A stretch of 36,083 nucleotides of DNA from Tannerellaceae bacterium (GCA_031269535.1 JAISZA010000046.1:1-36083), one strand, 5' to 3'; shown: positions 9,480 through 18,289, counted from the first letter of the stretch. Notes: generated by a model from the letters alone, not told the origin. Program-made: numbers and translations.

Positions 9480-9509
9480 TTGCCGTTTTTAGCAAAGGCT
9501 ATATCTTTG
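9480..9509 (+). promoter_or_regulatory. Candidate promoter for the GH26 mannanase gene
   Basis: TATCTTTG at 9502-9509 (TAnnTTTG) with TTGC at 9480-9483, an 18-base gap. It lies 29 bases upstream of the start codon. Confidence 0.5.
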
Positions 9510-9538
9510 TGCAAAAATAAGCTTTAAATTCTATATTT

Positions 9539-10540
9539 ATGAAAACGAAAACATTTTTTTTATCCATTATGTGTATGCTGTTTGTATCCTGTAATACACA
9601 ATTTAAGCCAGTCAATCCCCAGGCTACGCCTGAAGCCGGAGCATTGCTGTCGGAACTCTACCGATCGGTAGAGGAGGGGAAAATTATATCCGCTCAGCAG
9701 CATAGCGAATACCAGATGATGCAGCCCGAATGGTACGAACAAGACCGCAACCGTATCTTCGAAGCATCGGGAAAAGTGCCGCTGATATGGGGAGGCGATA
9801 TGGGATGGGAGAGGCAAACCGTTATCGACCATGCTATTGAGGAATACGCGAAAGGACATATCATTACACTTATGTGGCATTCGCAACGTCCGCTGGACGA
9901 AGGAACGACCATTTTCGAAGAACAATGTCAGGGCAAATTCAGCGATGAAGAATGGCAACAACTTGTCACTCCGGGCACGGAGATGTACAAAGGATGGCTG
10001 GCCAAGGCAGACGAAGTGGCCGGATACCTCAAACAACTGAAAGATAAAAAAATACCCGTACTCTGGCGCCCGTACCACGAGATGAACGGCGAATGGTTCT
10101 GGTGGGGAGACCGCAGAGGGGAAAACGGCTTTACTCAACTCTGGAAAATGATGTACGACCGCTACGTAAATTATCACCATCTCGACAACCTGATCTGGGT
10201 GTGGAATGCCAACGGGCCGCGCGATATACCGGGCGATACGGCCTATGACTATGCGCTCTTTTTCCCCGGAATCGAATACGTGGATGTGCTGGCTACCGAT
10301 ATCTACAATAACGACTGGAAGCAAAGCCATCACGACCAACTGATTGAATTAGGAAAGGGCAAACTGATTGCGCTCGGAGAAATAGGCAACGTCCCTACAC
10401 CCGAAATCCTGGAAACCCAGAACAAGTATGCCTGGTTTATGATATGGGCGGGCTTCACATTGCCGCAACTGAATACTCCGGAGGCAATTAAAGCACTGTA
10501 CGACAGACCTAATACAGTCTGTTGGGAACCGGAACACTAA
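9539..10540 (+). CDS. GH26 beta-mannanase, lipoprotein
   Basis: A 333-residue secreted enzyme expected to cut internal beta-1,4-mannosidic bonds. The N-terminus is a lipoprotein signal (MKTKTFFLSIMCMLFVSC, lipid-accepting C18), so it is probably membrane anchored. The GH26 catalytic pair is visible: acid/base E181 in WRPYHEMNGEWFWWG and nucleophile E281 in LIALGEIGNVPTPE. Other family features are the IISAQQHSEYQ start of the barrel and IWGGDMGWERQT. Length fits a single GH26 domain with no extra carbohydrate-binding module. It stands opposite a GH2 beta-mannosidase gene (11900-14506), which could finish hydrolysis of the released oligosaccharides. No SusC/SusD pair or mannan-specific regulator adjoins it. 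Exact substrate (linear mannan, gluco- or galactomannan) is not readable. Confidence 0.92.
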   Translation: MKTKTFFLSIMCMLFVSCNTQFKPVNPQATPEAGALLSELYRSVEEGKIISAQQHSEYQMMQPEWYEQDRNRIFEASGKVPLIWGGDMGWERQTVIDHAIEEYAKGHIITLMWHSQRPLDEGTTIFEEQCQGKFSDEEWQQLVTPGTEMYKGWLAKADEVAGYLKQLKDKKIPVLWRPYHEMNGEWFWWGDRRGENGFTQLWKMMYDRYVNYHHLDNLIWVWNANGPRDIPGDTAYDYALFFPGIEYVDVLATDIYNNDWKQSHHDQLIELGKGKLIALGEIGNVPTPEILETQNKYAWFMIWAGFTLPQLNTPEAIKALYDRPNTVCWEPEH

Positions 10541-10563
10541 ACAAAAGCGGGTGATTTATATTT

Positions 10564-10641
10564 GCTCCCGTCCGAAAAAATGTAGCTCCCGTCCGAAAAA
10601 AAATTGCTCCCGTCCGAAAAAAAACGGGACGGGAGCAATTT
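10564..10641 (+). terminator. CTCCCGTCCG repeats with hairpin, copy 2, after the mannanase gene
   Basis: Three direct copies of GCTCCCGTCCG, each followed by an A-run, start at 10564, 10585 and 10606; CGGGACGGGAGCAATT at 10625-10640 pairs with any one of them, best with the third. The structure begins 24 bases after the mannanase stop and would form a strong hairpin. The same word forms the hairpin at 400-449. Confidence 0.55.
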
Positions 10642-10653
10642 CGGATAGGATAT

Positions 10654-10798
10654 TGGCGTTGTCAGAAAATAAACGTTACATTTTTTGTTACCGACATTAC
10701 CGGATTGCTTTGCTCCGCTCGCAATGACGACCCTCCCGTCATTGTGAGTGAAGCGAAACAATCCAGGTTTTTATAATGTTTATTTCCTAACAACGCCA
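10654..10798. mobile_element. MITE-like palindromic element, complete copy
   Basis: About 145 bp with terminal inverted repeats. The left end, TGGCGTTGTCAG followed by AAAATAAACGTTA, matches the reverse complement of the right end, 10774-10798, with four differences. ATT flanks the GGCGTT ends on both sides, a possible 3-bp target duplication. The centre is a 30-bp-arm palindrome (10700-10729 and 10737-10766) with a 7-nt loop, containing CAATGACG and AAGCGAAACAATCCAG. Related copies are at 17845-17956 and, as a half copy, at 23185-23217. It carries no ORF and separates the convergent mannanase and aldolase genes. Confidence 0.6.
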
Positions 10799-10812
10799 TT
10801 GCAATGCCGGGT

Positions 10813-11808
10813 TTATAGTTTGTTACCCGACCCAAGCACTTCTTCTATCTTGTGCTTGTAGAGCTTTTTCGCATTGTCGCGTGCCGGGCCCAAGTATTTG
10901 CGCGGGTCGAATTCGGCCGGTTTGTTGGCAAATGTTTCGCGGATAGCGGCTGTCATGGCCAGGCGGCTGTCGGAATCGATATTGATTTTGCAGACGGCCG
11001 AGGTGGCAGCTCTGCGTAATTGATCTTCGGGGATACCGATGGCATCCTTCAGCGCACCTCCGTATTTGTTGATGGTAGCCACCTCTTCCTGCGGAACAGA
11101 GGAAGCGCCGTGCAATACGATGGGGAATCCGGGGATTCTCTTTTCTATTTCTTCCAGGATGTCGAAACGCAGGGGGGGAGGAACCAGGTTGCCGTTCGCG
11201 TCGCGCGTACATTGCGCCGGTGTGAATTTATTGGCTCCGTGCGAGGTGCCGATAGAGATGGCTAAGGAGTCGCAACCCGTTTTGGTAACGAAGTCCACCA
11301 CGTCGTCGGGTTCGGTATAGGTATGATGTTCGGCGCTTACTTCGTCTTCTACGCCGGCCAACACGCCCAGTTCGCCCTCTACGGTGACATCGTACTGATG
11401 GGCATATTCCACTACTTTCTTTGTCAGCGCCACATTTTCGTCGTAAGAAAGGTGGGAACCGTCAATCATCACAGACGAAAAGCCCATATCCACGCAGCTT
11501 TTGCATAGTTCAAACGTATCGCCGTGGTCTAAGTGCAGTACAATCTGAGGATTGGCGCATCCTAATTCTTTTGCATACGCCACAGCGCCTTCGGCCAGGT
11601 AACGGAGAAGCGTTTGATTGGCATATTTACGGGCGCCGCTTGACACCTGCAGTATCACTGGCGATTGGGTTTCTGCAGCTGCCTGAACAATCGCCTGCAA
11701 TTGTTCCAGGTTATTGAAGTTGAATGCCGGAATCGCGTATTTACCTTTCATCGCCTTTGCAAACATTTCCTTTGTGTTTACCAGACCTAATTCTTTGTAA
11801 TTTACCAT
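10813..11808 (-). CDS. fba: Class II fructose-1,6-bisphosphate aldolase
   Basis: A 331-residue zinc-dependent aldolase that splits fructose 1,6-bisphosphate into glyceraldehyde 3-phosphate and dihydroxyacetone phosphate. The zinc and catalytic region is clear: IVLHLDHGDTFELCKSCV supplies the first His and the catalytic Asp, VEGELGVLAGVEDEV carries the conserved acidic loop, SIGTSHGANKF a second zinc His, and PIVLHGASSVPQE the third. CKINIDSDSRLAMT is the C-terminal phosphate-binding strand. It fits the longer class II FBA form common in Bacteroidota. It follows the beta-mannosidase gene with a 91-bp gap that contains its own -7 element, so it may have an independent promoter. A tagatose-bisphosphate aldolase role is possible but less likely. 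Confidence 0.93.
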   Translation of the reverse strand: MVNYKELGLVNTKEMFAKAMKGKYAIPAFNFNNLEQLQAIVQAAAETQSPVILQVSSGARKYANQTLLRYLAEGAVAYAKELGCANPQIVLHLDHGDTFELCKSCVDMGFSSVMIDGSHLSYDENVALTKKVVEYAHQYDVTVEGELGVLAGVEDEVSAEHHTYTEPDDVVDFVTKTGCDSLAISIGTSHGANKFTPAQCTRDANGNLVPPPLRFDILEEIEKRIPGFPIVLHGASSVPQEEVATINKYGGALKDAIGIPEDQLRRAATSAVCKINIDSDSRLAMTAAIRETFANKPAEFDPRKYLGPARDNAKKLYKHKIEEVLGSGNKL

Positions 11809-11846
11809 TGTTTTATATGTTCTTACGTTAATAATTAAAATCTTGC

Positions 11847-11854
11847 CAAAGATA
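11847..11854 (-). promoter_or_regulatory. Candidate -7 element for the aldolase gene
   Basis: Minus-strand TATCTTTG, a full TAnnTTTG match 39 bases upstream of the fba start, inside the gap after the beta-mannosidase gene. No -33 TTTG recognised. Confidence 0.4.
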
Positions 11855-11899
11855 GCAACAATCGTATAAATATATGCTATGGAACATCTTATATTTTCT

Positions 11900-14506
11900 T
11901 CAATATGCGTCGCTGATGCTTTCGCTTTTCAGTTGACGTTCGAAGGAGGCCTTATCTAAGGAGGTGCTCACATGGATGGTGACGGGTTCGCCCGGCAGGA
12001 TATCGAAATAATTATCGGAAAAGAAATTATCAATTCCTTCGATGCTCAGGAAGACGCCCCGTGCGAAGACATCGCTTTCCAGGGTCACATCGAACCCATC
12101 TCCCGAAGCGACCAGGGTTTTCCGGATCGTGGCTTTCGGGAAATCGATATCCTTGTAGCGGCTCAGGAAATAATTGTTTGTGTAAGTGGTTTCCGGCACC
12201 TTGCCGTCGGCTGTCGTAAAGCGGGCATTGACCACCACTTCGTTGCGGCTCCTGCCCTTCAGGATGGTTTCCAGCGGAGCGCTGAATTGTACGTGGCTGC
12301 TGTTGGCCGGCAGGGTGACCTTCGTGTTTTTCCCGAACAGGAGGTTGCCCTTCAGGTCCATCACACGGACGTGCAAGGCGCCTTTCACCGCCTGCGTATA
12401 ATCGGATACGATATGCACTTCCAGCGTATGGTCTTTGGCCAGAGGAGAAACCAGGATATTATCGTAAGCCTTCTTCGCAAAATAATGCTGCGCTTTCCAG
12501 CGTCCGTAGAAGTCGCGGCTCGACCAGGAGGCTACCGGCCAGCAGTCGTTATGCTGCCAGAACAGGGAGCCCATGCAGTAGGGCATGTCCCGCCGGTGGG
12601 CTTCGATGGCTGTCCTGATGGCGTCGCCCTGGAGCAGTTGCCCCATGTAAAGGAAGTTAGGGAAATCTTTAGGCTTGCGGTATTCATTCAGCAGGTACCA
12701 TTCTATCAGGGCGTTGGCATTGCTCCCTCCCCGCTGGTGCGCCATCATGACTTCGGAGAAGATATCCTGGTCGCGCGTCTCGGGAGCGTATTGCAATACG
12801 GACTGGTATTCCGGAAACGACTGGAACCCGTATTCCGAGAAGAAACGGGCGCGGATGACGTTGAAATTGGCAATCGAATCCTTCCCGTGCCAGACGCCCC
12901 AGTAGTGTCCGTCTCCATTCGGGTTCCAGTTGGCTTTCCCGCTCTCGGCCGGAGCGTCCGGGTCGCCGGCATAAGGCGAAGAAGGCCAGTAGAAGGCCGT
13001 CGGATCGCAGGCCGTCACAACTTCGGGCAATACGCCGTGGAAGAGGTCTTTATAATCTTTCCGCATCTCGTCTAAAACACCCAGTTGCCGGTACTTCGGC
13101 ATCCATCCCCAGTTGAACCAGGCGGTATGGTTTTCGTTGTTCCCGCACCAGAGGGCGATGCAGGGATGATTACGCAGGCGTCTGACGTTGTCGGTTGCTT
13201 CCTGGCGGATATTGTCGAGCATTCCGGGATTCATGGGGTAGGTGCTGCAGGCAAACATAAAGTCCTGCCATACCAGGATGCCGTATTGGTCGCAGAGGTC
13301 GTAGAAGAGGTCGTCTTCATAGATGCCGCCTCCCCATACACGTAACATATTCATGTGGGCATGGACGGCGTCGAGGATAGTCTTTTCGTGGCGTTCGGCC
13401 GTCACGCGCGGCAAGAAATTATCCTGCGGGATATAGTTGGCGCCCTTGGCAAAGACGTTTACCCCGTTCAGCTGGAAGTAGAACGTTTGTCCGGCGGCGT
13501 CTTTCTCGCGGATAAGTTTCAACTCGCGCAGCCCGATGCGGTCGGTCCGGCTATCGACCGTTTGTCCGGCGATAGAGACGGTTGCCGTGAAGGGATAGAG
13601 ATGCGGTTCGCCCAATCCGTTGCTCCACCAGCGCTTGGGATTCCGGATGACGAAGTCCACTTCGATGAGATTAAGCCCTTCCTTCACCCGGGCGTTGGTT
13701 TCCCAGACGTCCTTTACGCCTCCGGCTTTGATTTGCAGCCTGGCTTCTCCTTCCTTCCCGGCGATAAGTTCCACACGTGCTTTTACTTTTGCCTGCTTAG
13801 CCGTCACGCTTTCCTGGATGTAATGCACATTTTCTATCCGTGCATCCTCCCAGGCCATCAGGTAAACGGGGCGCCAGATACCGCTGGTCACTAAGCGCGG
13901 CCCCCAGTCCCAGCCGTAGTGATAGCCGGCTTTGCGGGCGAATACACTCAGTTTCTTGTCTAAGATACCTCCGTTTTCCGACTGGTCGTTGCCGGCTTCA
14001 ATCGGGTAATGGATGGCATCGAATTTAGGCAGGTCTTCCCTGACCGGCGAGCGGAAACGGACGCGCAGTGCATTGTCTCCCTGCTTCAGGAGGGATTTCA
14101 CATCGACCCTCCATTCACGAAACATATTATTGGCTTTCAGGATGCAGGAGTCGTTCAGAAAGACGTCGGCATACGTATCGAGGCCTTTGAAGTCCAGCTC
14201 GATATGTTCTTTGCCGAAGAGGCCGGCCGATACGTGCAAGGTGGTCTTGTATTCCCAGTCTTCTTTGTCTATCCATTGTACGCTACGTTCATTCAGGCGG
14301 AAAAACGGGTCTTCGATGAGTTGGTTATGCATCAGGTCGGTATGTACAACCCCCGGCACGGTGGCCGGATACCAGTTGTTACCCCGGACTTGCCTGAACG
14401 TCCATCCTTGATTAATCTCTTGTTTTACCACATTCCCGGCCAAAGCTGTTATCGCCGGAAAGGTCATCATCGACAGTCCTGTGAACAGGAGTGTTCTTAG
14501 ATTCAT
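11900..14506 (-). CDS. GH2 beta-mannosidase, secreted
   Basis: An 868-residue exo-acting enzyme that removes mannose from the non-reducing end of manno-oligosaccharides. Residues 1-23 are a Sec signal peptide (ending near ITALAG), which suggests a periplasmic enzyme. The GH2 order is visible: an N-terminal sugar-binding domain (WTFRQVRGNNWYPATVPG; LDFKGLDTYADVFLNDSCI), an Ig-like domain, then the TIM barrel with acid/base E458 in WCGNNENHTAWFNWG and nucleophile E558 in RFFSEYGFQSFPEYQ. The WGGGIYEDD and CMGSLFWQHNDCWPV segments are typical of the mannosidase branch rather than beta-galactosidases or glucuronidases. Length fits the family (820-880). Upstream by 24 bases is the acyl-CoA synthetase gene; the functional partner is probably the GH26 lipoprotein across the intergenic element. 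Confidence 0.92.
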   Translation of the reverse strand: MNLRTLLFTGLSMMTFPAITALAGNVVKQEINQGWTFRQVRGNNWYPATVPGVVHTDLMHNQLIEDPFFRLNERSVQWIDKEDWEYKTTLHVSAGLFGKEHIELDFKGLDTYADVFLNDSCILKANNMFREWRVDVKSLLKQGDNALRVRFRSPVREDLPKFDAIHYPIEAGNDQSENGGILDKKLSVFARKAGYHYGWDWGPRLVTSGIWRPVYLMAWEDARIENVHYIQESVTAKQAKVKARVELIAGKEGEARLQIKAGGVKDVWETNARVKEGLNLIEVDFVIRNPKRWWSNGLGEPHLYPFTATVSIAGQTVDSRTDRIGLRELKLIREKDAAGQTFYFQLNGVNVFAKGANYIPQDNFLPRVTAERHEKTILDAVHAHMNMLRVWGGGIYEDDLFYDLCDQYGILVWQDFMFACSTYPMNPGMLDNIRQEATDNVRRLRNHPCIALWCGNNENHTAWFNWGWMPKYRQLGVLDEMRKDYKDLFHGVLPEVVTACDPTAFYWPSSPYAGDPDAPAESGKANWNPNGDGHYWGVWHGKDSIANFNVIRARFFSEYGFQSFPEYQSVLQYAPETRDQDIFSEVMMAHQRGGSNANALIEWYLLNEYRKPKDFPNFLYMGQLLQGDAIRTAIEAHRRDMPYCMGSLFWQHNDCWPVASWSSRDFYGRWKAQHYFAKKAYDNILVSPLAKDHTLEVHIVSDYTQAVKGALHVRVMDLKGNLLFGKNTKVTLPANSSHVQFSAPLETILKGRSRNEVVVNARFTTADGKVPETTYTNNYFLSRYKDIDFPKATIRKTLVASGDGFDVTLESDVFARGVFLSIEGIDNFFSDNYFDILPGEPVTIHVSTSLDKASFERQLKSESISDAY

Positions 14507-14530
14507 GATTGTTTTGTTTCTATGTTTATA

Positions 14531-16429
14531 CTATAATGATTTCAGGTTCTCCGCATTCAGGGGATGCTTCCCTTCGGGTGTGAACAGGTGGGTGATGCGT
14601 CCGGCATAGGTTTTTTCCACCTTGCCGCGCACCACTTTCATGGTGCTGTTTACCATGCCGTTTTGCTCCGTCCAGGGTTCGGGCAGGATGGCGAAGGTAG
14701 TCGGCAGCCAGCGTTCGGGGAAGAGCGCCGCCATATCGCCGCCTTTGCGGAAGCGGTCTATCTGTTCCTGAATGATACGGATGCCCTCTTCTTTCCCTTT
14801 TTCCGAAGTCAGTTCCAGGGCTTTTTGAGCCAGCAGCTTCTTCAGCGCCTCTTTATTGGGCACCAGCAAGGCCACGGTATAGGGGCTCTGATTATTGTAA
14901 AGCAGCAATTGGCTGATGGCGGACGAATGTTCCATCAGCGCCTCTTCGATCCCTTCGGGGCTGTATTTTTCGCCATCGCTGCTGATCAGGAGGCTTTTGA
15001 ACCGTCCGAGCACAAACAGCAGCCCGCCTTTCATATACCCCATATCGCCGGTATAGAGCCAGCCGTCCCGGAGCGTTTCGGTCGTTGACGCCGGGTTTTT
15101 CCAGTATCCGGCCATCACATTCTCTCCCCGGACTACGATTTCGCCTTTCCCGCCTTCGGGCAATTCGCTCCCTTCCATATCGCATATCTTCAGGTCGAGC
15201 GGTTGTACCAGGACGCCGCTGCTTCCGAAAAAATGGCGGCGGGGGCCGTTGGTGGAGATCACCGGTGTGGCTTCGCTCAATCCGTAGCCCTGATACATCG
15301 GTATGCCGATGGCGTAGTAAAACTTCTGAAGGTCTTTGTCCAGCAGCGCACCTCCGCCTACGAAGAACCTCAGCTCGCCTCCAAAGTTCATGCGGACTTT
15401 CGAGAACAGCAGTTTGTCGAAAAGGGCAACCAGCGGCCTGAGCAGGAAGCGTCCTCCGCGGCCTTTGTCGTCGCTCCCCTCGCCATAATAACAGTATCCG
15501 GTCTGCAGCGCCAGCCTGAAAAGGCGTACCGTCGTCTTTCCCCTGGCCTGGATGGCCTGTTCGATATTCTTCTTAAAATTCTTGGCCAGCGCCGGGACAC
15601 TTAATATCAGGTAAGGCTTCACCTCTTTGATATTGACCGGGATATTCTTCAAAGTCTCCATCCCCGTACGTCCTACCTGGACGGTAGCCACCGAAGCGCC
15701 TTTGTACATAAAAATATAAAACCCCACGACGTGCGCAAAGCAATGGTCGAGGGGCAGGATGATCAGCGTGCGCCAGGTAGCGTCGATGTCCATGCACGAA
15801 AGCGACTGCTCCACGTTGGCCGTATAATTGCGGTGGGTGAGGATCACTCCTTTCGGGTCGGCCGTCGTCCCCGACGTATAGGTAATGGTGGCGTGATCAT
15901 CGTTCTGAAGCGACCGGCCGATGGCGAGAAATTCCTCCAGCGGATGCGTCTGCAGATACGCTTGGCCCATTTCCTTCACTTCGCCGATGAAGAGTTCTTT
16001 CTCCCCGTATGCCGTTTGTTCGTCGAAGACGATTACTCTTTCCACCAGCGGCAGCTTCTCCAGGATTCCCCGTATCTTTTTCGACTGATTGCCCGACACC
16101 ATGATATACTTCACGTCGGCATGGAGGAGGCGAAACTTCAGATCGTTCGCTTCTTCCAGCTTGATGGAAAGGGGGACGTTGGTTGCTCCGGCGTAGAACA
16201 TAGCCAGTTCGCCGATAATCCAGGCATTGCGTCCTTCGCTGAGGAGGGCCATGTGGTCGCCTTTCTTTACGCCCAAAGCCACCAGCCCGGCTCCCAGCGC
16301 ATAAACCTGTTCTTTCACCTGGGCATACGTTGTAGGTTCAAACTTATCCCTTGTCTTCTCCAACAAGAACGTATTGTTGGGATATTCTTTTACCGACCCT
16401 TCAAAAAGGTCAACTAATGTTTTTTTCAT
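14531..16429 (-). CDS. Long-chain fatty acid-CoA ligase (AMP-forming)
   Basis: A 632-residue ANL-superfamily enzyme that activates fatty acids with ATP and CoA, likely at the inner face of the membrane. The ATP-binding P-loop TYTSGTTADPKGVILTHRN lies near residues 182-200; YQGYGLSEATPVIST is the adenine-binding motif; GWLYTGDMGYM provides the ribose-binding Asp; and KSLLISSDGEKYSPEGIEEAL is the hinge and C-terminal lid, with the catalytic Lys of this family further on near the end. Length and the LIILPLDHCFAHVVGFY segment fit long-chain FadD/FACL rather than acetyl-CoA synthetase. It follows glyA by 39 bases and precedes the beta-mannosidase by 24, all on the minus strand, so co-transcription is likely although the functions are unrelated. 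Confidence 0.88.
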   Translation of the reverse strand: MKKTLVDLFEGSVKEYPNNTFLLEKTRDKFEPTTYAQVKEQVYALGAGLVALGVKKGDHMALLSEGRNAWIIGELAMFYAGATNVPLSIKLEEANDLKFRLLHADVKYIMVSGNQSKKIRGILEKLPLVERVIVFDEQTAYGEKELFIGEVKEMGQAYLQTHPLEEFLAIGRSLQNDDHATITYTSGTTADPKGVILTHRNYTANVEQSLSCMDIDATWRTLIILPLDHCFAHVVGFYIFMYKGASVATVQVGRTGMETLKNIPVNIKEVKPYLILSVPALAKNFKKNIEQAIQARGKTTVRLFRLALQTGYCYYGEGSDDKGRGGRFLLRPLVALFDKLLFSKVRMNFGGELRFFVGGGALLDKDLQKFYYAIGIPMYQGYGLSEATPVISTNGPRRHFFGSSGVLVQPLDLKICDMEGSELPEGGKGEIVVRGENVMAGYWKNPASTTETLRDGWLYTGDMGYMKGGLLFVLGRFKSLLISSDGEKYSPEGIEEALMEHSSAISQLLLYNNQSPYTVALLVPNKEALKKLLAQKALELTSEKGKEEGIRIIQEQIDRFRKGGDMAALFPERWLPTTFAILPEPWTEQNGMVNSTMKVVRGKVEKTYAGRITHLFTPEGKHPLNAENLKSL

Positions 16430-16468
16430 GAAGCGAATTTGTTTTCGGGAGACACTCTCCCTGATAAG

Positions 16469-17749
16469 TTACCATGCAAATAAAGGAAATTCCAGCATCT
16501 GGCGGTTTACTTTGAAACGGACAGCTGAGATTGTTTTTTCGTTTTCGGGGTCGGAGAGTACCGTATCTATCAGTTCGACGACCACACCCATAAACGGTGG
16601 TTTGGCGCCGCGGGTGGAGAGGGCAGGCGTTCCTACGCGGATACCCGATGTATGGAATGCTGAGCGGCTATCGAAAGGGACCATGTTTTTATTTACCGTG
16701 ATGTCGGCGGATGCCAATGCCTTTTCAGCCATTTTACCTGTCAGATTGGGGAATTTGGGACGCAGGTCGATCAGCATACTATGATTGTCTGTACCGTCGG
16801 AAATAATCTTATATCCGCTATCAATAAAAGCTTGCGCCAAGGTTGCCGCATTTTTCTTCACCAGCGTTTGATACTCCTTATATTCAGGCTCCAGTGCTTC
16901 GCCGAAAGCTACGGCCTTCGCGGCAATGACATGCTCCAGCGGGCCTCCCTGGATGCCGGGGAATACGGCTGAATCGAGCAGTTGCGACATTGTTTTGAGT
17001 TCACCTTTTGGTGTCGTCTTGCCCCAGGGATTAATAAAGTCTTTCCCCATCAGGATGATACCGCCGCGTGGACCGCGAAGGGTTTTATGGGTTGTAGAGG
17101 TTACAATATGAGCATATTCCAGCGGATTATCGAGCAATCCGGCGGCAATCAGTCCGGCCGGATGTGCCATATCTATCATCAGCAAAGCGCCTGCCTTATC
17201 GGCAATTTCGCGCATCCGCTTATAGTCCCATTCACGGGAGTAGGCAGAGCCTCCGCCGACGATCAGCTTCGGATGTTCGCGAAGCGCTACTTCCTCCATC
17301 TGATCATAATCCACCCGCCCTGTTTCTTCTTTCACATTATATTCTGTAGCCCGGTACAGAATACCCGAACTATTTACGGGCGATCCATGAGAAAGATGCC
17401 CGCCATGCGAGAGGTTCAGGCCTAAAAAAGTATCGCCCGGATTCAGTACCGTCAGAAATACAGCAGCATTAGCCTGTGCTCCGGAATGTGGCTGAACGTT
17501 TACCCATTCGGCATTGAACAATTGTTTCAGTCGTTCGATGGCAATTGTCTCGCTTTGGTCCACTACCTCGCATCCTCCGTAATAGCGTTTCCCCGGATAG
17601 CCTTCGGCATATTTGTTGGTCAGCACACTCCCCATGGCTTCCATTACCTGGTCGCTCACAAAGTTTTCTGAAGCAATCAACTCAATTCCATCCATTTGAC
17701 GTCGCCTCTCGTTCTTAATAATGTCGAAAATAATATTATCTCTTTTCAT
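16469..17749 (-). CDS. glyA: Serine hydroxymethyltransferase
   Basis: A PLP enzyme converting serine plus tetrahydrofolate to glycine plus methylene-tetrahydrofolate. The Schiff-base lysine is K222 in [15 protein letters not shown]; other signatures are [45 protein letters not shown] and [18 protein letters not shown] chose ATG 17749 ([18 protein letters not shown], 426 residues) instead of the longer frame from 17776. The shorter form matches the family N-terminus, and a TAnnTTTG -7 element overlaps the upstream ATG, so the longer start would lie before the transcript begins. It appears to head the minus-strand run glyA, acyl-CoA synthetase, beta-mannosidase. Confidence 0.95.
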   Translation of the reverse strand: MKRDNIIFDIIKNERRRQMDGIELIASENFVSDQVMEAMGSVLTNKYAEGYPGKRYYGGCEVVDQSETIAIERLKQLFNAEWVNVQPHSGAQANAAVFLTVLNPGDTFLGLNLSHGGHLSHGSPVNSSGILYRATEYNVKEETGRVDYDQMEEVALREHPKLIVGGGSAYSREWDYKRMREIADKAGALLMIDMAHPAGLIAAGLLDNPLEYAHIVTSTTHKTLRGPRGGIILMGKDFINPWGKTTPKGELKTMSQLLDSAVFPGIQGGPLEHVIAAKAVAFGEALEPEYKEYQTLVKKNAATLAQAFIDSGYKIISDGTDNHSMLIDLRPKFPNLTGKMAEKALASADITVNKNMVPFDSRSAFHTSGIRVGTPALSTRGAKPPFMGVVVELIDTVLSDPENEKTISAVRFKVNRQMLEFPLFAW

Positions 17750-17775
17750 TCTTGTAAATTTGATTATTGATACCA

Positions 17776-17783
17776 CAAAAATA
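17776..17783 (-). promoter_or_regulatory. Candidate -7 element for glyA
   Basis: Minus-strand TATTTTTG (TAnnTTTG), 26 bases upstream of the chosen start. A TTTG lies upstream but only about 15 bases away, shorter than the usual 19-21. Confidence 0.45.
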
Positions 17784-17844
17784 CAATAAATTCTTCTTCA
17801 AACAGACTTCATTTGCAATAGAGAAAATTTCAGTTATTTTGTCT

Positions 17845-17956
17845 TATTACCGACATTACTGGATTGCTTCGCTTCACTCGCAATGACGGGAGGGGCGTCA
17901 TTGCGAGTGAAGCGAAACAATCCAGTTTTTTGTAACATTTATTTCCTGACAGCGCG
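17845..17956. repeat. MITE-like palindromic element, second copy lacking its left end
   Basis: A nearly perfect 30-bp inverted repeat (17859-17888 with 17896-17925, one G/T-type mismatch, 7-nt loop) matches the core at 10700-10766. The right flank (AACATTTATTTCCTGACAGCGC) matches the right end of that copy, and TACCGACATTACTGGATTGC matches left of the core. The left terminal repeat is not recognisable upstream, so the copy looks truncated or eroded. It lies upstream of glyA. Confidence 0.6.
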
Positions 17957-18067
17957 TCTTACGGTAATCATATCGGACTATTTGTGTTAAATGGATGTTT
18001 TTTATAAAAAAATAAGTGATTAATTTGTACAATTCATTTTTTCCCTCTATATTAGCCGTCTGAATTA

Positions 18068-18135
18068 GAACTGACCCTTGCAAACACCTCCGGGTACCTC
18101 TGGAGGTAGCTTGCAAAGGTCAGTTCCCTTTTTTT
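18068..18135 (+). terminator. Strong hairpin plus T-run, possible end of a small RNA
   Basis: GAACTGACC 18068-18076 pairs with GGTCAGTTC 18118-18126; inside it TTGCAA pairs with TTGCAA and CCTCC with GGAGG; CCTTTTTTT follows at 18128-18135. This is a textbook + strand intrinsic terminator, yet no + strand gene lies upstream: the nearest genes on both sides are on the minus strand. It therefore either ends a short unrecognised + transcript or is part of a small RNA. Confidence 0.5.
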
Positions 18136-18192
18136 ATAGTAAAAAAGGGTCGAACTATGAAATCATTTCGTTTTTGTAACCTTAACTATGTT

Positions 18193-18236
18193 AGCGTAAG
18201 CGGGGGTGTTTCGTGGTATCACCTCCGCTTTACGCT
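18193..18236. repeat. Second hairpin in the MBL-glyA gap
   Basis: AGCGTAAGCGGGGGTG pairs with CACCTCCGCTTTACGCT, with an 11-nt loop. It lies about 55 bases after the MBL-fold gene stop on the minus strand and may act as its 3' structure, although no T-run follows on that strand. Confidence 0.45.
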
Positions 18237-18289
18237 TCCCCACTAAGCATAATAATCCTGAATATACGTTCGCGGCCGACCGGATGCGA

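Noticed and set aside
11972-13075. 367-codon + strand ORF opposite the beta-mannosidase
   Set aside because: Shadow of a GC-rich gene whose catalytic motifs are intact on the other strand.
15731-16417. 228-codon + strand ORF opposite the acyl-CoA synthetase
   Set aside because: Antisense shadow with no domain; the minus-strand frame is conserved.
17750-17776. Longer glyA start at 17776
   Set aside because: Overlaps the -7 element and adds nine residues absent from the family.
18068-18236. SRP RNA or 6S RNA
   Set aside because: No SRP tetraloop/GGAAG motif and no large central bubble of the 6S type could be recognised.
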